Below, piece after piece: positions 19,801-29,700 of a stretch of 64,000 nucleotides of DNA (position 1 is the first letter of the stretch; each line of letters opens with the position of its first letter). The notes beneath the pieces were generated by a model. It searched no databases. It was not told where the DNA came from and worked only from the letters and a program-made list of their open reading frames with translations. The translations under genes and the position numbers were made by a program. The stretch is taken from positions 1,146,855 to 1,210,854 of the forward strand of contig NC_088643.1 in the NCBI RefSeq assembly GCF_964019385.1, in the 5' to 3' direction. This DNA is from Sycon ciliatum (lineage: Eukaryota; Porifera; Calcarea; Leucosolenida; Sycettidae).

Positions 19801-20119
19801 GACAGAGTTTAAGGACGTGAAACGTGAAACGCCACCAACAACATCATCAAAAACAACGAGAACGACAGTAGGTAGAAAAATCATGTACCGGTAATCGCTG
19901 ATTGGCATGGTACTGTAACAGTGCCAACTTACAAATGTAGTTCTAAGATAGTTTGAAGTGAAAGGACAACCAAAACATCAGGCAAAACCGACCGCCTCAG
20001 TGAAACAGCACTGTACTTCAACTATGACAATTTAGATGGACAATAAGTATCGGGGAAAGCAGCAATTTCACACGCGACGATCGTTTCGTTGTAGAGATAA
20101 GGCCGACTCATCCGGTGCA

Positions 20120-20530
20120 CAAGAATGAACTCGGATGGAGAGCCAAGGATTAAATTAGAAAAAAATAAAAGGATCAAGGAGCTGCAAGTTACGCTATAAT
20201 GGCCAATAACACCACCAGTTACGAAACAATCAGCTCATGCAAACCATTGCACGACACTGACCGACGGTACTGAGGTTTTGCAACTAACTGGCTAACAGCT
20301 CTTGCACATATCGGATGCGCACTCCAACAGGAATTAAGTAAGAAATGACATGAGGAGGGGACGGTGAGCTCAACCAAGATACGCAAGAGCTGAAAGTCTC
20401 AGCAGTGAAGGACATTTGCGGATGTTCATGTATGTCGATGATGATACTGGCAAGACCATTGGACAATACGGTCAAACCACGATCCAAGGACGCAAAGCAA
20501 CATTCCACACAACTTGCGTGGCTGAAAAGA
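20120..20530. repeat. Dispersed repeat family R1, copy 1
   Basis: Contains GAATGAACTCGGATGGAGAG, ACACCACCAGTTAC, ACTGACCGACGGTACTGA and a block near CCATTGGACAATACGGTC. Further copies are at 20690-21060 and 55605-55830, and an inverted piece at 55860-55975. No coding capacity is seen. It is probably a non-autonomous mobile element or segmental duplication. Confidence 0.7.
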
Positions 20531-20689
20531 TGCGATGATCAATAAAAGGGGAAGCTATGCGAACAAGAATCATGCAAAACCGAACGGCTCAGAAAAACAA
20601 CACTGTACTTCGACTATGACAATTTAGATGGGCAATAAGCAGCGGTAACAAACAGCAGTTTCACATGACGATTGTATCGACGTATAGAT

Positions 20690-21060
20690 AAGGACGGCTC
20701 ATCAGGTGTGCAAGAATGGACTCGGATGGAGAGCCGAGGATTAATTTATAAAAAATAAAAAGACCAAGGAACAATAAGTTAAGCTATACTGTCCACTAAC
20801 ACCACCAGTCACTAAACAATCAGCTCATGCGATAACATTGCACGACACCGACCGACGGTACTGACGTTCTACAGCTAACTGGCTAACAGCTCCTGCAAAT
20901 CTTGGATGCGCAATCCAACAGCCTTCCAACTATGTCGATGATGATACAGGCTGGCAAGACCATTGGACAATACGTTAAAACCAAGATCCAAGGACGCAAA
21001 GCAACATTCCACACAACTTGCGTGGCTGAAAAGATGCGATGATCTAGCCTTATTCATAGC
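20690..21060. repeat. Dispersed repeat family R1, copy 2
   Basis: About 85-90 percent similar by eye to 20120-20530, in the same orientation and about 570 bp further on. Confidence 0.7.
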
Positions 21061-21556
21061 CTTGCTTAACACATGTACTGTAGATTTTCTACTCGGACAC
21101 AACAGTATGCATTTTTCTGCCTCCCGCCTTGCTACTGATTATTCACAGCTGTAGTAGCTGGAATTTCTGCCATCATGATCTGCTTCGTCCATTCTCTATC
21201 ATCAACCAGAAGAAGTCACTGACCAATTGTGGAGAAAAGCGTTTCTGTCAAAACGAATCGGTGTTCACTGGTTGTCGATTGGTTGTGTTTCCTATCAATA
21301 ATTATACAGTAAAATTTAATCAGTCGGCGTGGAGAAAGCAATTTTAGGAGTGCAATAAAGAGTATAATAGATGCAGACATGGCCAGACAACAACCCGTTT
21401 AGGGAATTTGAAAGGATTTTTATGTTACTCAAAATCGATTTTCGTGTTCCGCTCATCAGTGAATAGTATCGGAACTGAGGGTACTGTGTACAAAATGAAC
21501 CTTTTTTGTACACACTTTTAATTATGCTGTTATAAAATGTTCTTTTTTGTACACAG

Positions 21557-21669
21557 TTTCCTTATGTAGCAAAACACTTTGCTTTTGTGAAAATTGATGG
21601 CGAGGACGTGTGCTTCTTTGGCATGATCGTGCATGAGTTTGATTCTGACTGTCCCGAGCCTTATAGGCG
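21557..21669 (+). CDS. CBP/p300-like exon: HAT segment preceding the core
   Basis: A 113-nt exon follows TTTTTTGTACACAG (21556) and precedes a GTAAAA donor (21670). It enters in phase 0 and leaves in phase 2. It encodes FPYVAKHFAFVKIDGEDVCF, then FGMIVHEFDSDCPEPYRR. This aligns with the CBP/p300 HAT stretch FPY-x-K-x-x-FAF-x-x-IDG-x-DVCFFGM...E-x-x-SDCP. The phase matches the acceptor at 21892, so the join gives RRRVYLSYL as in family members. This is the only copy of this exon in the window and marks a second, more 5' extended locus than the array. Confidence 0.88.
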
Positions 21670-21693
21670 GTAAAATCTATATCTATCTTGTGC

Positions 21694-21739
21694 TTCTGCT
21701 CTCTCTCTCTTTCGCTCTCTCTCTCTCTCTCTCTCTCGG

Positions 21740-21775
<36 letters not shown>

Positions 21776-21776
21776 G
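21694..21776. repeat. (CT)n microsatellite in the intron
   Basis: Interrupted CTCTCT runs between the two HAT exons. Confidence 0.95.
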
Positions 21777-21891
21777 TCTTTGACTTTGTTTAGTTTGCTG
21801 TACAAGTGCATGTACTACATATAACACCGTTGACTGCTGAGTGAAATCTCTTCAAGACTTGCTCTCCGTTCTCAGCGTATTTTTATTGTAG

Positions 21892-22622
21892 GCGTGTATA
21901 CCTTTCGTATCTGGACAGTGTCCATTTCTTCCGGCCAAAGCAGTTGCGTACTCAAGTGTATTATGAGCTGCTTATCGCCTATTATTATTATTATTATTAT
22001 TTTTATTTTTTATTGAAAAACCACAAACCTTCAGACATGTGAATGTGCACATGATATACAGTGTACATACGTATGTATCGAGAAGGCAGCACGGAAACGG
22101 CAGTGGTGGTGAGGCCTGGGCAGCTCGTCCGACCGTGGGTCTCGGAGTCAACACTGGGCAGACGCACCGGGGGGGGGGGGGGGGGGGGGTGGTAGCTTAG
22201 GAGATAAGGGATGAAGCCAGCATGATCATAGTATGTAATGCATATGCAGAAGTAATAATGATGTTAATCTTAAAAACAATAGTGCGGTCGCCCTGCGCAG
22301 AGGAACGGCATCATGGACATGATCTACGTGTATAACAAAATAATAATATTATAAGTGAGCTAGGGCACATCATACACACACATATGCGCATGTTCAAATA
22401 GGAGATCAACCTGATAGGGCGTTCGCCGCCTATAAGGACTATGTAGCAAAGCGAGGCTTTGTCGCTGTTAACCTTTGCGCATGCCCTCCTGGGAAAAACG
22501 AAGACTATATTTTCAACTGTCGTCCACCTGGGCAAAGGATACTCACACAACAGCTTCTAATACCGTGGTACAAGACAATGCTGGACAGTGCAGTTGCTCG
22601 AGAAGTTGTTATCGAGTTTCGG
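21892..22622 (+). pseudogene. CBP/p300-like acetyltransferase core exon interrupted by a retroposon
   Basis: The same exon as 6618-6897, found as 21892-21982 and 22434-22622 around a 444-bp insertion. Before and after the insertion the sequence matches the array exon closely (RVYLSYLDSVHFFRPKQLRT; then WACPPGKNED becomes CACPPGKNED because TGGGCA is TTGCGC here). That change removes the Trp known to bind acetyl-CoA in p300. The donor is GCAAGT instead of GTAAGT. Insertion, Trp loss and weaker donor together indicate that this copy is dead or would need the insert spliced out. Confidence 0.8.
21983..22426 (-). mobile_element. Retroposon insertion (minus strand, AAT-rich tail) in a HAT-core exon
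   Basis: The 7-bp sequence CGCCTAT flanks both ends (21976-21982 and 22427-22433). On the minus strand the 3' end is AAAAATAAAAATAATAATAAT, typical of a LINE or SINE tail. It contains a run of 21 G at 22169-22189. No RT motif is seen, so it may be a SINE or a very short LINE end. Confidence 0.75.
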
Positions 22623-23020
22623 GCAAGTGCTCTAAATCAACTCATTTTCGCTGGCAATTTAATTTCGCTGTTTTCGCCGCTTGGTGCCAATTGGCCAAAG
22701 TTAACCGCAGGCCAAAGTTTGTCATCGACGCAAATGATGCATAATTCAGCCACGGCTGCACGTGAGGGCAACAACTATGAAACGATCTTTTCTAAATCGG
22801 CCAAAGTTTCTCACCGCCCGAAATTTGAGGATTTACAGAGTAGCAAGAAAAGCTATCTGCCACCGATACCTCATCCAAAGGGTATAAAACAACATGGGAG
22901 TACAGTGTACATACAGATGATCCCAGTGTAGCGTCAGTGATCTACGTATTGAATTTATGACAGTTGTGCAAGTTCTTTGTGAGGATATACTTTAGTCCAA
23001 TTAATGGGTTTAGAACCGGT
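22623..23020. other. Former intron with no recognisable exon
   Basis: The first about 90 bases match the array sequence after the HAT-core exon, then diverge at about 22712 (GCCAAAGTTTGTCATC). I see no supportable gene in the rest. Confidence 0.5.
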
Positions 23021-23029
23021 TTTGAAAAG

Positions 23030-23325
23030 ATAGGTACGCCTCAACGCGACAAGGCCCAGTCAGCATTACCTGTCGCAGACGTCGGCTGCTCTCGCTGGGC
23101 CATGTTCGCGAAGGACGTAATTCAGCGTCCTACCAAGCACTGGAGATGGCAATTAATACCGGGACATCAAGCGCCCAAGTGACCGACACCATCTCAGATG
23201 GATTGACAATATTAAAAATGATCTAAAGCGAGCCAATATTGATATTTCTGAGTGTTTTAAAGTGGGTCTAGACAAGACAAAATGGCTGATGCTTGTGGAA
23301 AAATGTGCTGCGCTTGCGTAGTTGT
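23030..23325 (+). pseudogene. LINE reverse transcriptase C-terminal fragment
   Basis: In shifting frames it reads RRRRLLSLGHV-like, then DIKRPSDRHHLRWIDNIKND and a final KTKWLMLVEKCAALA stop. The pattern RRLRW-x-GHV...(G)RP...RWIDN is the C-terminal tail of CR1/L2/RTE-type RTs. At least one frameshift is present. Confidence 0.65.
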
Positions 23326-23409
23326 TCTTACTGCGATACGTTCTAACAATAATGAGATGCCTTTTGTTGGCTCTTCTGCCTGGATTTCGTTGTCAGATGC
23401 GTTAAGCCC

Positions 23410-24267
23410 ATGGATCCTTCCATGAGTGACATGCGAATTGTAACTATTATTACTATTATAATTATTGAGGCACGGGCGTCAAGGCCTAGACGAGGTCGTC
23501 CCCCAAAGAATGCTACTGACACTGGAGGTGCACCCTCGCTGGGGACGGAACCAACTGGGGTGTCGTTGTCTTCTTCGTTGGCATCGGCTTGTTCGTCATT
23601 GCCTTCGTCTTTACCGTCTCTTCCTTCTATCCCGTCATCATCGTTGGTATCTGCGGTTTCGTCTTCTTTGACTTCCTTGGTACCGTCATCCGGTGTGTCC
23701 ACCTCCAGTGGCAAAAAGCGTGGCCGGCCACCGGAGAAACCACCGGATGGTGTGTCTGCGGGACCAGTGACTCGCTCTAGGGCGAGGTTGGCAGAGTCTT
23801 TATCGTCTCCGTCGTTGTCGTCATCGTTGTCGTCAGCATCTTCCTCATCTCCCTCCTCCTCTTCGTCAACATCAACAGCCATTGGAACGTCAAAGGGAGC
23901 ATCATCGCAGCAGGCAGTGCCATTAACGGACGTGCCTTTGGTACTGACATCTACATCGGCCTCGTCTGGATTGGCAGTAGCGGCAAGGAATGTCAGGTCG
24001 GTTTCATTGTCACGTAATTCCAAAGTATGTACTGGTTCTAGTAGTGGTGTTAGGGTGTATGAATCTTCTGTTGCTAACCATCTTGTTCAAAATAGTGATT
24101 GTCGTTCTAGTTATACTGATGATTGCTTTTCTGTTTGGTCTCGTTCACGTAGTCAAAGGTATTTGCGTGTATTGGAGTCTATCTACATTTTTACCACCAA
24201 GCCGATTTTGTGTAGGCAGAAAAAGAATTTGTTTACGTTGAAATTGTCTCTGAATTTAGATCAGTAG
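23410..24267 (+). CDS. AT-hook/serine-rich linker and GIY-YIG-type C-terminus of a Penelope-like element
   Basis: 285 residues. Near the start are two AT-hook motifs (RPRRGRPPKN at about residue 40 and KKRGRPPEKP at about 105), a form known to bind AT-rich DNA minor grooves. A long Ser-rich stretch follows. The last about 60 residues (SSVANHLVQNSDCRSSYTDD, CFSVWSRSRS, LRVLESIYIFTTKPILCRQK) resemble the end of GIY-YIG endonuclease modules in Penelope-like retroelements. The GIY and YIG strands themselves are not evident, and there is no RT upstream: sequence before 23466 is an ATT-rich tail. A truncated element is most likely; a host AT-hook protein is less likely. Confidence 0.5.
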   Translation: MDPSMSDMRIVTIITIIIIEARASRPRRGRPPKNATDTGGAPSLGTEPTGVSLSSSLASACSSLPSSLPSLPSIPSSSLVSAVSSSLTSLVPSSGVSTSSGKKRGRPPEKPPDGVSAGPVTRSRARLAESLSSPSLSSSLSSASSSSPSSSSSTSTAIGTSKGASSQQAVPLTDVPLVLTSTSASSGLAVAARNVRSVSLSRNSKVCTGSSSGVRVYESSVANHLVQNSDCRSSYTDDCFSVWSRSRSQRYLRVLESIYIFTTKPILCRQKKNLFTLKLSLNLDQ

Positions 24268-24279
24268 CTCTCGTGTGTT

Positions 24280-24870
24280 GTTTATTTATTTATTTCTGCA
24301 ACTCGTGGCATGTCAAGACAGCCAATTGAATTGAGGAGGGGGTGAGACCAACCACGGAAGAAGAGAAAAAAAGAAAATGAAGAGTACGTACACAAAGTGG
24401 GAAGGGATTAGCAACTTACAAAGCAATGGGATGCTCAGCGAGCTATGCAGCGGAAGTGGTGACTGTGACTTTGTCGACTGGGAGATACTGAAGTGCTGTC
24501 TGACGAGGGTACGGAATTTGGGCATATCTGGAGCTTGTTTAACACTGGGAGGCAGTTGGAGCCACGTGGAGTAGGAGAAAAAGAAAGGGGAATTTACGAA
24601 TAGGGTAGACCTAGCTAGGGGGAGACGAACGCAGCTTCGGGCGGTGCCACCTGAATTGAACCAATTTAGGGACTGTAAATGAGCAGGGTGCTGGTCAAGA
24701 AACATTGAATGTGCCAGGGTGCACTTGGAAGCATCAAGGTAATGTTGCAGAGTGGTAGTGGATGCAGCAGCATACAAGTCTAGATTTGAGATATAACGAT
24801 CGGTACGAAATATGATGCGCAGTATACGGCGATGGAGAACTTCTAATTTACACAATAACGTTTTTTATAC
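24280..24870 (-). pseudogene. LINE reverse transcriptase C-terminal fragment with (AAAT)n tail
   Basis: The minus-strand frame 24855-24313 starts CKLEVLHRRILRIIFRTDRY, a common CR1/Jockey-type post-RT motif. It then has a long tail including FSYSTWLQLPPSVK, the W-x-x-LP motif. Its 3' end at about 24280 is a TTTA repeat on the plus strand, the poly(AAAT) tail of the element. Confidence 0.65.
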
Positions 24871-24957
24871 TGAGCTTGTATACAAACTCTCATCTCTCCC
24901 CACACAACACTCCAGACTTGTATTTTGCATATAACAGGTACTTCGATGACGAGAATA

Positions 24958-25015
24958 TAAACTGGTATATAAACTGGTGTATAAACTGGTGTATAAACTG
25001 GTATATAAACTCCTT
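24958..25015. repeat. Tandem 12-bp repeat (ATAAACTGGTRT)
   Basis: Four to five copies of TATAAACTGGTR. They merge into AT-rich sequence with GTATACAAAC motifs on either side. Confidence 0.85.
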
Positions 25016-25079
25016 TTTTTTAAGGATCACACTAGGGGAGTTTGTATATCAGCTCAGTATAAGCATAATATAGCCTACT

Positions 25080-25178
25080 CAGTTGAATATGGGAAATATA
25101 AACCAATATACAAACCTCGGCTTCGCCTCGGTTTGTATACAGGTTTATATTTCCCATATAATCAACTGGTTAGGTTAT
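25080..25178. repeat. Inverted repeat around CCTCGGCTTCGCCTCGG
   Basis: GTTGAATATGGGAAATATAA ... and TTATATTTCCCATATAATCAAC form the arms, with a GC-rich loop that is itself palindromic (CCTCGGCTTCGCCTCGG). Confidence 0.8.
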
Positions 25179-25480
25179 ATTATATACTTAGAAAGCTGCC
25201 ATAAAGCATTATGTGTATTGTAGTAGGGTTGCGTTCCCGTTCCTGGTGTTCACTTTGTGAGTGCCGGAATGTCCCTTTGCTTTACCGTCGATCCTTTCGT
25301 CGCGGCCCCTCGTATGTGAACTAGTCGGAATGACTAAGAATGGTGTATCCTTTCCCATTCTGGCTGCGGCCAACTACCCTTCACTTTCTTTGTAGTCGCT
25401 ATTGCTGTCTATGTCTCTGTGTGTGCCAGTACATGTGGAGCGAGAATGGTGTATCCTGCTCCTTTCGTTACTAAATTCAG

Positions 25481-25579
25481 TCTGCCAGTGCTCCTCACTT
25501 CGTCAGCTCATCCACCACTTGACGAAATGTACGGATCAGCAGTGTACTTGTAGTTCACTGCATGTTCCCAATCGATCTG
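25481..25579 (+). CDS. CBP/p300-like exon: end of TAZ1 zinc finger (copy 1)
   Basis: A 99-nt exon lies between CTAAATTCAG (25480) and a GTAAGT donor (25580), phase 1 at both ends. It encodes CQCSSLRQLIHHLTKCTDQQ and CTCSSLHVPNRS. In CBP/p300 the third zinc site of TAZ1 has HC-x-SSRQIISH-W-x-x-C-x4-C-x2-C. Here the corresponding ligands are C(QC), H (IHH), C (TKC) and C (CTC), with SLRQLIHH as the helix. TAZ1 recruits transcription-factor activation domains. The exons for the first two TAZ1 zinc sites are not seen nearby. The next 200 bp repeats the exon. Confidence 0.75.
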
Positions 25580-25690
25580 GTAAGTTGTTCTTTATTACTC
25601 ATTAATTTTACCGTCGATCCTTACGTCGCGCTCCCTCGCATGTGAACTAGTCGGAATGACTAAGAATGGTGTATCCTGCCGTTTTCGTTA

Positions 25691-25775
25691 TTGAATTCAG
25701 TCTGCCAGTGCTCCTCACTTCGTCAGCTCATCCACCACTTGACGAAATGTACGGATCAGCAGTGTACTTGTAGTC
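25691..25775 (+). pseudogene. TAZ1 exon (copy 2), truncated by a retroelement fragment
   Basis: It repeats 25475-25554, with the same upstream AAGAATGGTGTATCCTG context. The match ends at CTTGTAGT, and the downstream sequence becomes retroelement RT (from about 25785). The donor is lost. Confidence 0.75.
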
Positions 25776-25784
25776 CTCTGGCAA

Positions 25785-26190
25785 TGTACATGTATGCCAT
25801 TGGCATGATGCCTCTCGCGCACAAAGCAGAACAAGCCGGGTCTATCCAGTCTTGGTTTGCAGATGATTCCGCAGCAGCGAGTGTGTTGCATAGGCTCCGT
25901 CGTTGGTGGGACATCTTGGCAAGTAATGGTCCAGCTTATGGATATTTCCCGAATGCATCAAAATCGATTCTGGTGGTGAAGGAGCATTGCTATCGTGAGG
26001 CACTTGAGCTGTTCAGCGACACCAGTGTCGTCGTTACGTGTAATGGAGCTCGGTACCTGGGGGCAGCCATCGGCTCAGCTGATTTCAAAGAGAACTAATA
26101 CTTTGTATCGACTAAGGTCCGGGAGTGGGCTGATGAGCTAACTCGATTGGCTGATTTCGCTCGCTCGCAGCAGGCAGCATATTATGCATA
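25785..26190 (+). pseudogene. RLE-type reverse transcriptase fragment
   Basis: Encodes YAIGMMPLAHKAEQAG, then QSWFADDSAAASVLHRLRRW and GPAYGYFPNASKSILVV. It matches the active-site region of the elements at 12931 and 26713 (QSWFADDDSGAG, GPGYGYYPNASKT). A TAA at about 26096 interrupts the frame, and similarity resumes (STKVREWADELTRLADFARS) to about 26190. Both ends are broken. Confidence 0.85.
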
Positions 26191-26211
26191 TTGTTAGGTT
26201 CACGATTTCAC

Positions 26212-26365
26212 ATATGCACGCACTCGCACACTCGTACGCACTCGCACACTCGTACGCACTCGCACACTCGTACGCACTGGCACACTCGAACGCACTCGCA
26301 CACTCGCACGCACTCGCACACTCGTACGCACCCCCACACTCGTACGCACTCGCACACTCGAACTC
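26212..26365. repeat. Minisatellite of 18 bp (CGCACTCGCACACTCGTA)
   Basis: About eight imperfect copies; Ser/His/Ala or Thr/His/Arg repeats in its frames are artefacts. Degenerate related units (CGGGCGCGCACTCACTTTT) continue to about 26555. Confidence 0.9.
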
Positions 26366-26712
26366 ACCTTTTCTGGCGCACAGACTCGTACTCACCTTTT
26401 CGGGCACGCATTCACTTTTTTACTTTTATATTTTTTTATTTGAATTCGCAATACCACTTTCACTCTCGTACTCACCTTTACAGGCGCGAACTTACCTCTA
26501 CTCTCGTACTCACCTTTACAGGCGCGAACTTACCTTTTCGGGCGCGCACTCACTTTTAGGCTGTGTTTACATGAGAAATTTCAACCCGGGTCGAGTTCAG
26601 CCCGGGTTGAAAGTCTGTACGATAGACAAAAGAGGTGAGCGTTTACATGAAGACAGTTGACCCGGGTCAAATACTGATATGCCGCCAAAAGTCCACTTCT
26701 ACAGTCCTGTAT

Positions 26713-29700
26713 TTTTTTTTGAACAGCATTGCACTGAGCCTCTTGTACGGGCAAAATAACACATTTTGTGAAGAATCAACACATATATAAAAACGAATCA
26801 TCATATACAGTATTTACAGAGTCTGTCACTCAGTAGGATCACTGCACTGTGCAGGTTCACTGGATGCGTGCCTCCGCCGCCACTAGCACAGCAGGGGACT
26901 CAGGCATGGCAGGAGCAAACATGCTCCTTGAGCCACGCAGGCACATAGCACCACAACGCACCAGGGCAAACCCAAGGCGGCAGCGCAGCAAGGAGATAAC
27001 CTGCCCGTATGGCTCCTTACTCTTCTCAGCCAGGAGAGAGGCGATCCGCGTGAAAAGAGCATTGGCATGCTTGCCATAGCCACCAGAGGCAGAGAGCACA
27101 ACGGGCACGAAGGAGGCATGCTCAACTTCACGTACTCGCTCCTCGTACTTCCGGCGCTTTTCCTGTTCATGGCGTCTGTAGCTAGCAGCGAGGGAGGTGG
27201 CACGATTCGAAGACGCAAAAGGGTTGAACACCCGTACATCAATAAAGATGCGCTCGAATCGGCCACCCCACACACCACTAGCCGCAACGTCCAGCCGAGC
27301 TTGCTCCTCCGTGACAGCTGTGCGATGGCGGAAGGCCTCTCCGGTGACGGGCTGGAGGTGGGGTTCCACTGTCACGTTGTGAGCGACCTGCCTCAGAGCT
27401 CTGGCGGTGATGTCCCTCACCTCGTTGTGTCGCAGCGTCGGGAAGCCACCAAACGGGCACGACAGGGCGTGACTCACATTCAGCGGCTTACTGCACACGC
27501 AGAGGCTTGGGAGCCGAGGAGGTGTCCAGCCGTACCGGAGGCACAGGCCATCCCGGAAATCTCCCTTGCTGAGTGTGAAACCATGGCGGCTGAGGGGGCG
27601 GCAGGTCAGCCAGCTGGATGCACCCTTTTCTGAGGCCAGGTCGAGAACAGGGGCCAGCTCCCGGTGATCCGAGCGAAGAGCGTCAGCCATAGACTTGAAC
27701 GCGCTCCGCTTCTCGGCCCGAACCGTCGCCTTGACCGTCCGGAGCTGAGTCAGAGAGTCGCCAAGAGACGACTCCTGCTCCAGCAGGCGAGACACGAGGC
27801 TAGCCGTGATCCTTCGGGATGAGGTGTACTGTTCAGCCACTGAACAAGGGTCTGCCATACCCAGTCCCCCAAGCCGGCAAGGCAGAGAGAGTAGGGAGCG
27901 AACAGTTGTCCCAGGTGGAGCCTGACCCGTGATGGCCGGGATGAGCCGACCGCTGATTGCGTGTTCCAGCGGTTCAAGCAAGGATGGCGGGATGGAGGAG
28001 GTCCGGCAGAGGAAGGACCACTTGTTTTGCAGGCCCTGTGTGAAGGCGGAGTAGGCGGCCTGTGGCTGTGATGCAGCGATGGTCGTGAGCTGCGCAACTT
28101 CCTCACACCAGGTGGCGACCTTGGACTGGACAAATTGTTCTATAAACTCATCCGTGCCCAAAGGTGCACCAAGGTGGCGGCAACCATCACACGTGACCTG
28201 CACACCGGTCCCCTCGAACATCTCGATAGCAGCTGCGTACCTGGAGGGCTTGACCAGGAGGAGTGACTTCTGGGCATTGCAGTGGTAGCCATACCCAGGA
28301 CCGTGGCTGACGAGATTGTCCCACCATTGGCGAACAGGCGTTAGCTTGCCACCGGCTGCAGCATCGTCCGCATACCAGCCCTGTTTCGCACCAGGCACTG
28401 CAACTTTCTTGATGAGCGGGAGGACTCCAAGCGCATATACGGGCATGGCCAGAGGGTCACCCTGAGTGGTACCCTCGCACGATAGCAAGCACTCTCCATC
28501 AACGAATAGGCGGGATGGTTGGCGGTAGGTGTTGATTACAGCTGGCGCTATAGAGGGACAGAGGTGACGGATGTTCCGTAGGCAGGCTTCACGGTTAAGC
28601 CGGTTGAAGGCGTTCGAAGCGTCGGCGAGCAATATGGCATCCGCATCCTCCTCACGGTAGACATCTTGCATCGCATGGATGGCAGCTTCAATGCCGCACT
28701 CCTGACCGGCACACAGTTGAAGGGTGCCCGCTGCATCTTGGATATCTCTCCCGGTGACAGTGAGGATGGCTTTGCCGACAATGCGCCTGGCCACTTCGCC
28801 GATACCAATGGGTCGAACACCCGGCGACTTGTCAAGGGCTATTAATCTGCATGCGACGAGCGCCTCCAGTGTCGCTGGGTTGACGTATGTGGTAGCAATG
28901 CGACGAGCGCATGTTGCAAGCGAGTCACACAGCTCATCCGACGCTTCGGAGAACGCGGTGCACATGCGCCGCCATCCATCAGCGTCCATGCCCGATGGCC
29001 CAGCCGCGCCGTGGGTGTGCAGGGCGGCCCGGCGGATGACGTCACGGGTCAGGCTTGAGAACATCACTCTGTGGGGCTGAACAGGTGGCTCACCCGTGAG
29101 CAGAGACTCTGCATCAGCCGGCTCCCCTGCCGGATGTTTGCTGATAAGAAGGTCACGGGTGGTATCAGTGCCGACAGTGGTGTCCAGGCTGAGAACTCCT
29201 TTGCAGCCACCACTTGATAGCTGACGGAGGGCGGATGGTAGTTTGCCGGAGGACACATTAGCGGCGAACGCCCTTGCCAGGTCAGGGGGGGGGGTCGATC
29301 GGGCGGCTGGCTGGTGCCTGTCCTGGACCTGCTTCTGGATGGTGGTTGACTCGCGGAGCAGTTCCGGCAGGCTTGCTGTTCGCCAAAGTTCTAGACGTCT
29401 CCTTAGGTGTTCCTGTGGAGACGGCTTGGTATGGTTGCCCTGCGGGTTCTGTAACATCAGCTGTGGGAAGACCATCGCCGCCTTGAGTGCGACATCTTCT
29501 GAGGCCGAGGCACTGCCAAAGCTGTGGAAGAAGGCACTCAGCTGGGAGATGAACGAGCGACCGACGGTGCCCTGGGGAACTGGGAACAGGTTGGGGCGGA
29601 AGTGGACGACAACCTCATACGCCTCAACGATGGCTGTCACAGAGTCTTCCCCTGTCAGTTCTCCAAGTCGGAATGCGGTGCGGTCCAGTGATGGGAAGAC

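Larger units (their letters stand above)
25285..25775. repeat. Local tandem duplication around the TAZ1 exons
   Basis: The blocks TACCGTCGATCCTT...GTGAACTAGTCGGAATGACT and GAATGGTGTATCCTG recur at 25280-25350/25440-25460 and at 25609-25680, together with the exon. Confidence 0.75.

Noticed and set aside
23343..24023. Acidic minus-strand protein (226 residues)
   Set aside because: Asp/Glu repeats are the antisense of the Ser-rich linker in the plus-strand frame, which carries recognisable AT hooks and a domain-like tail.
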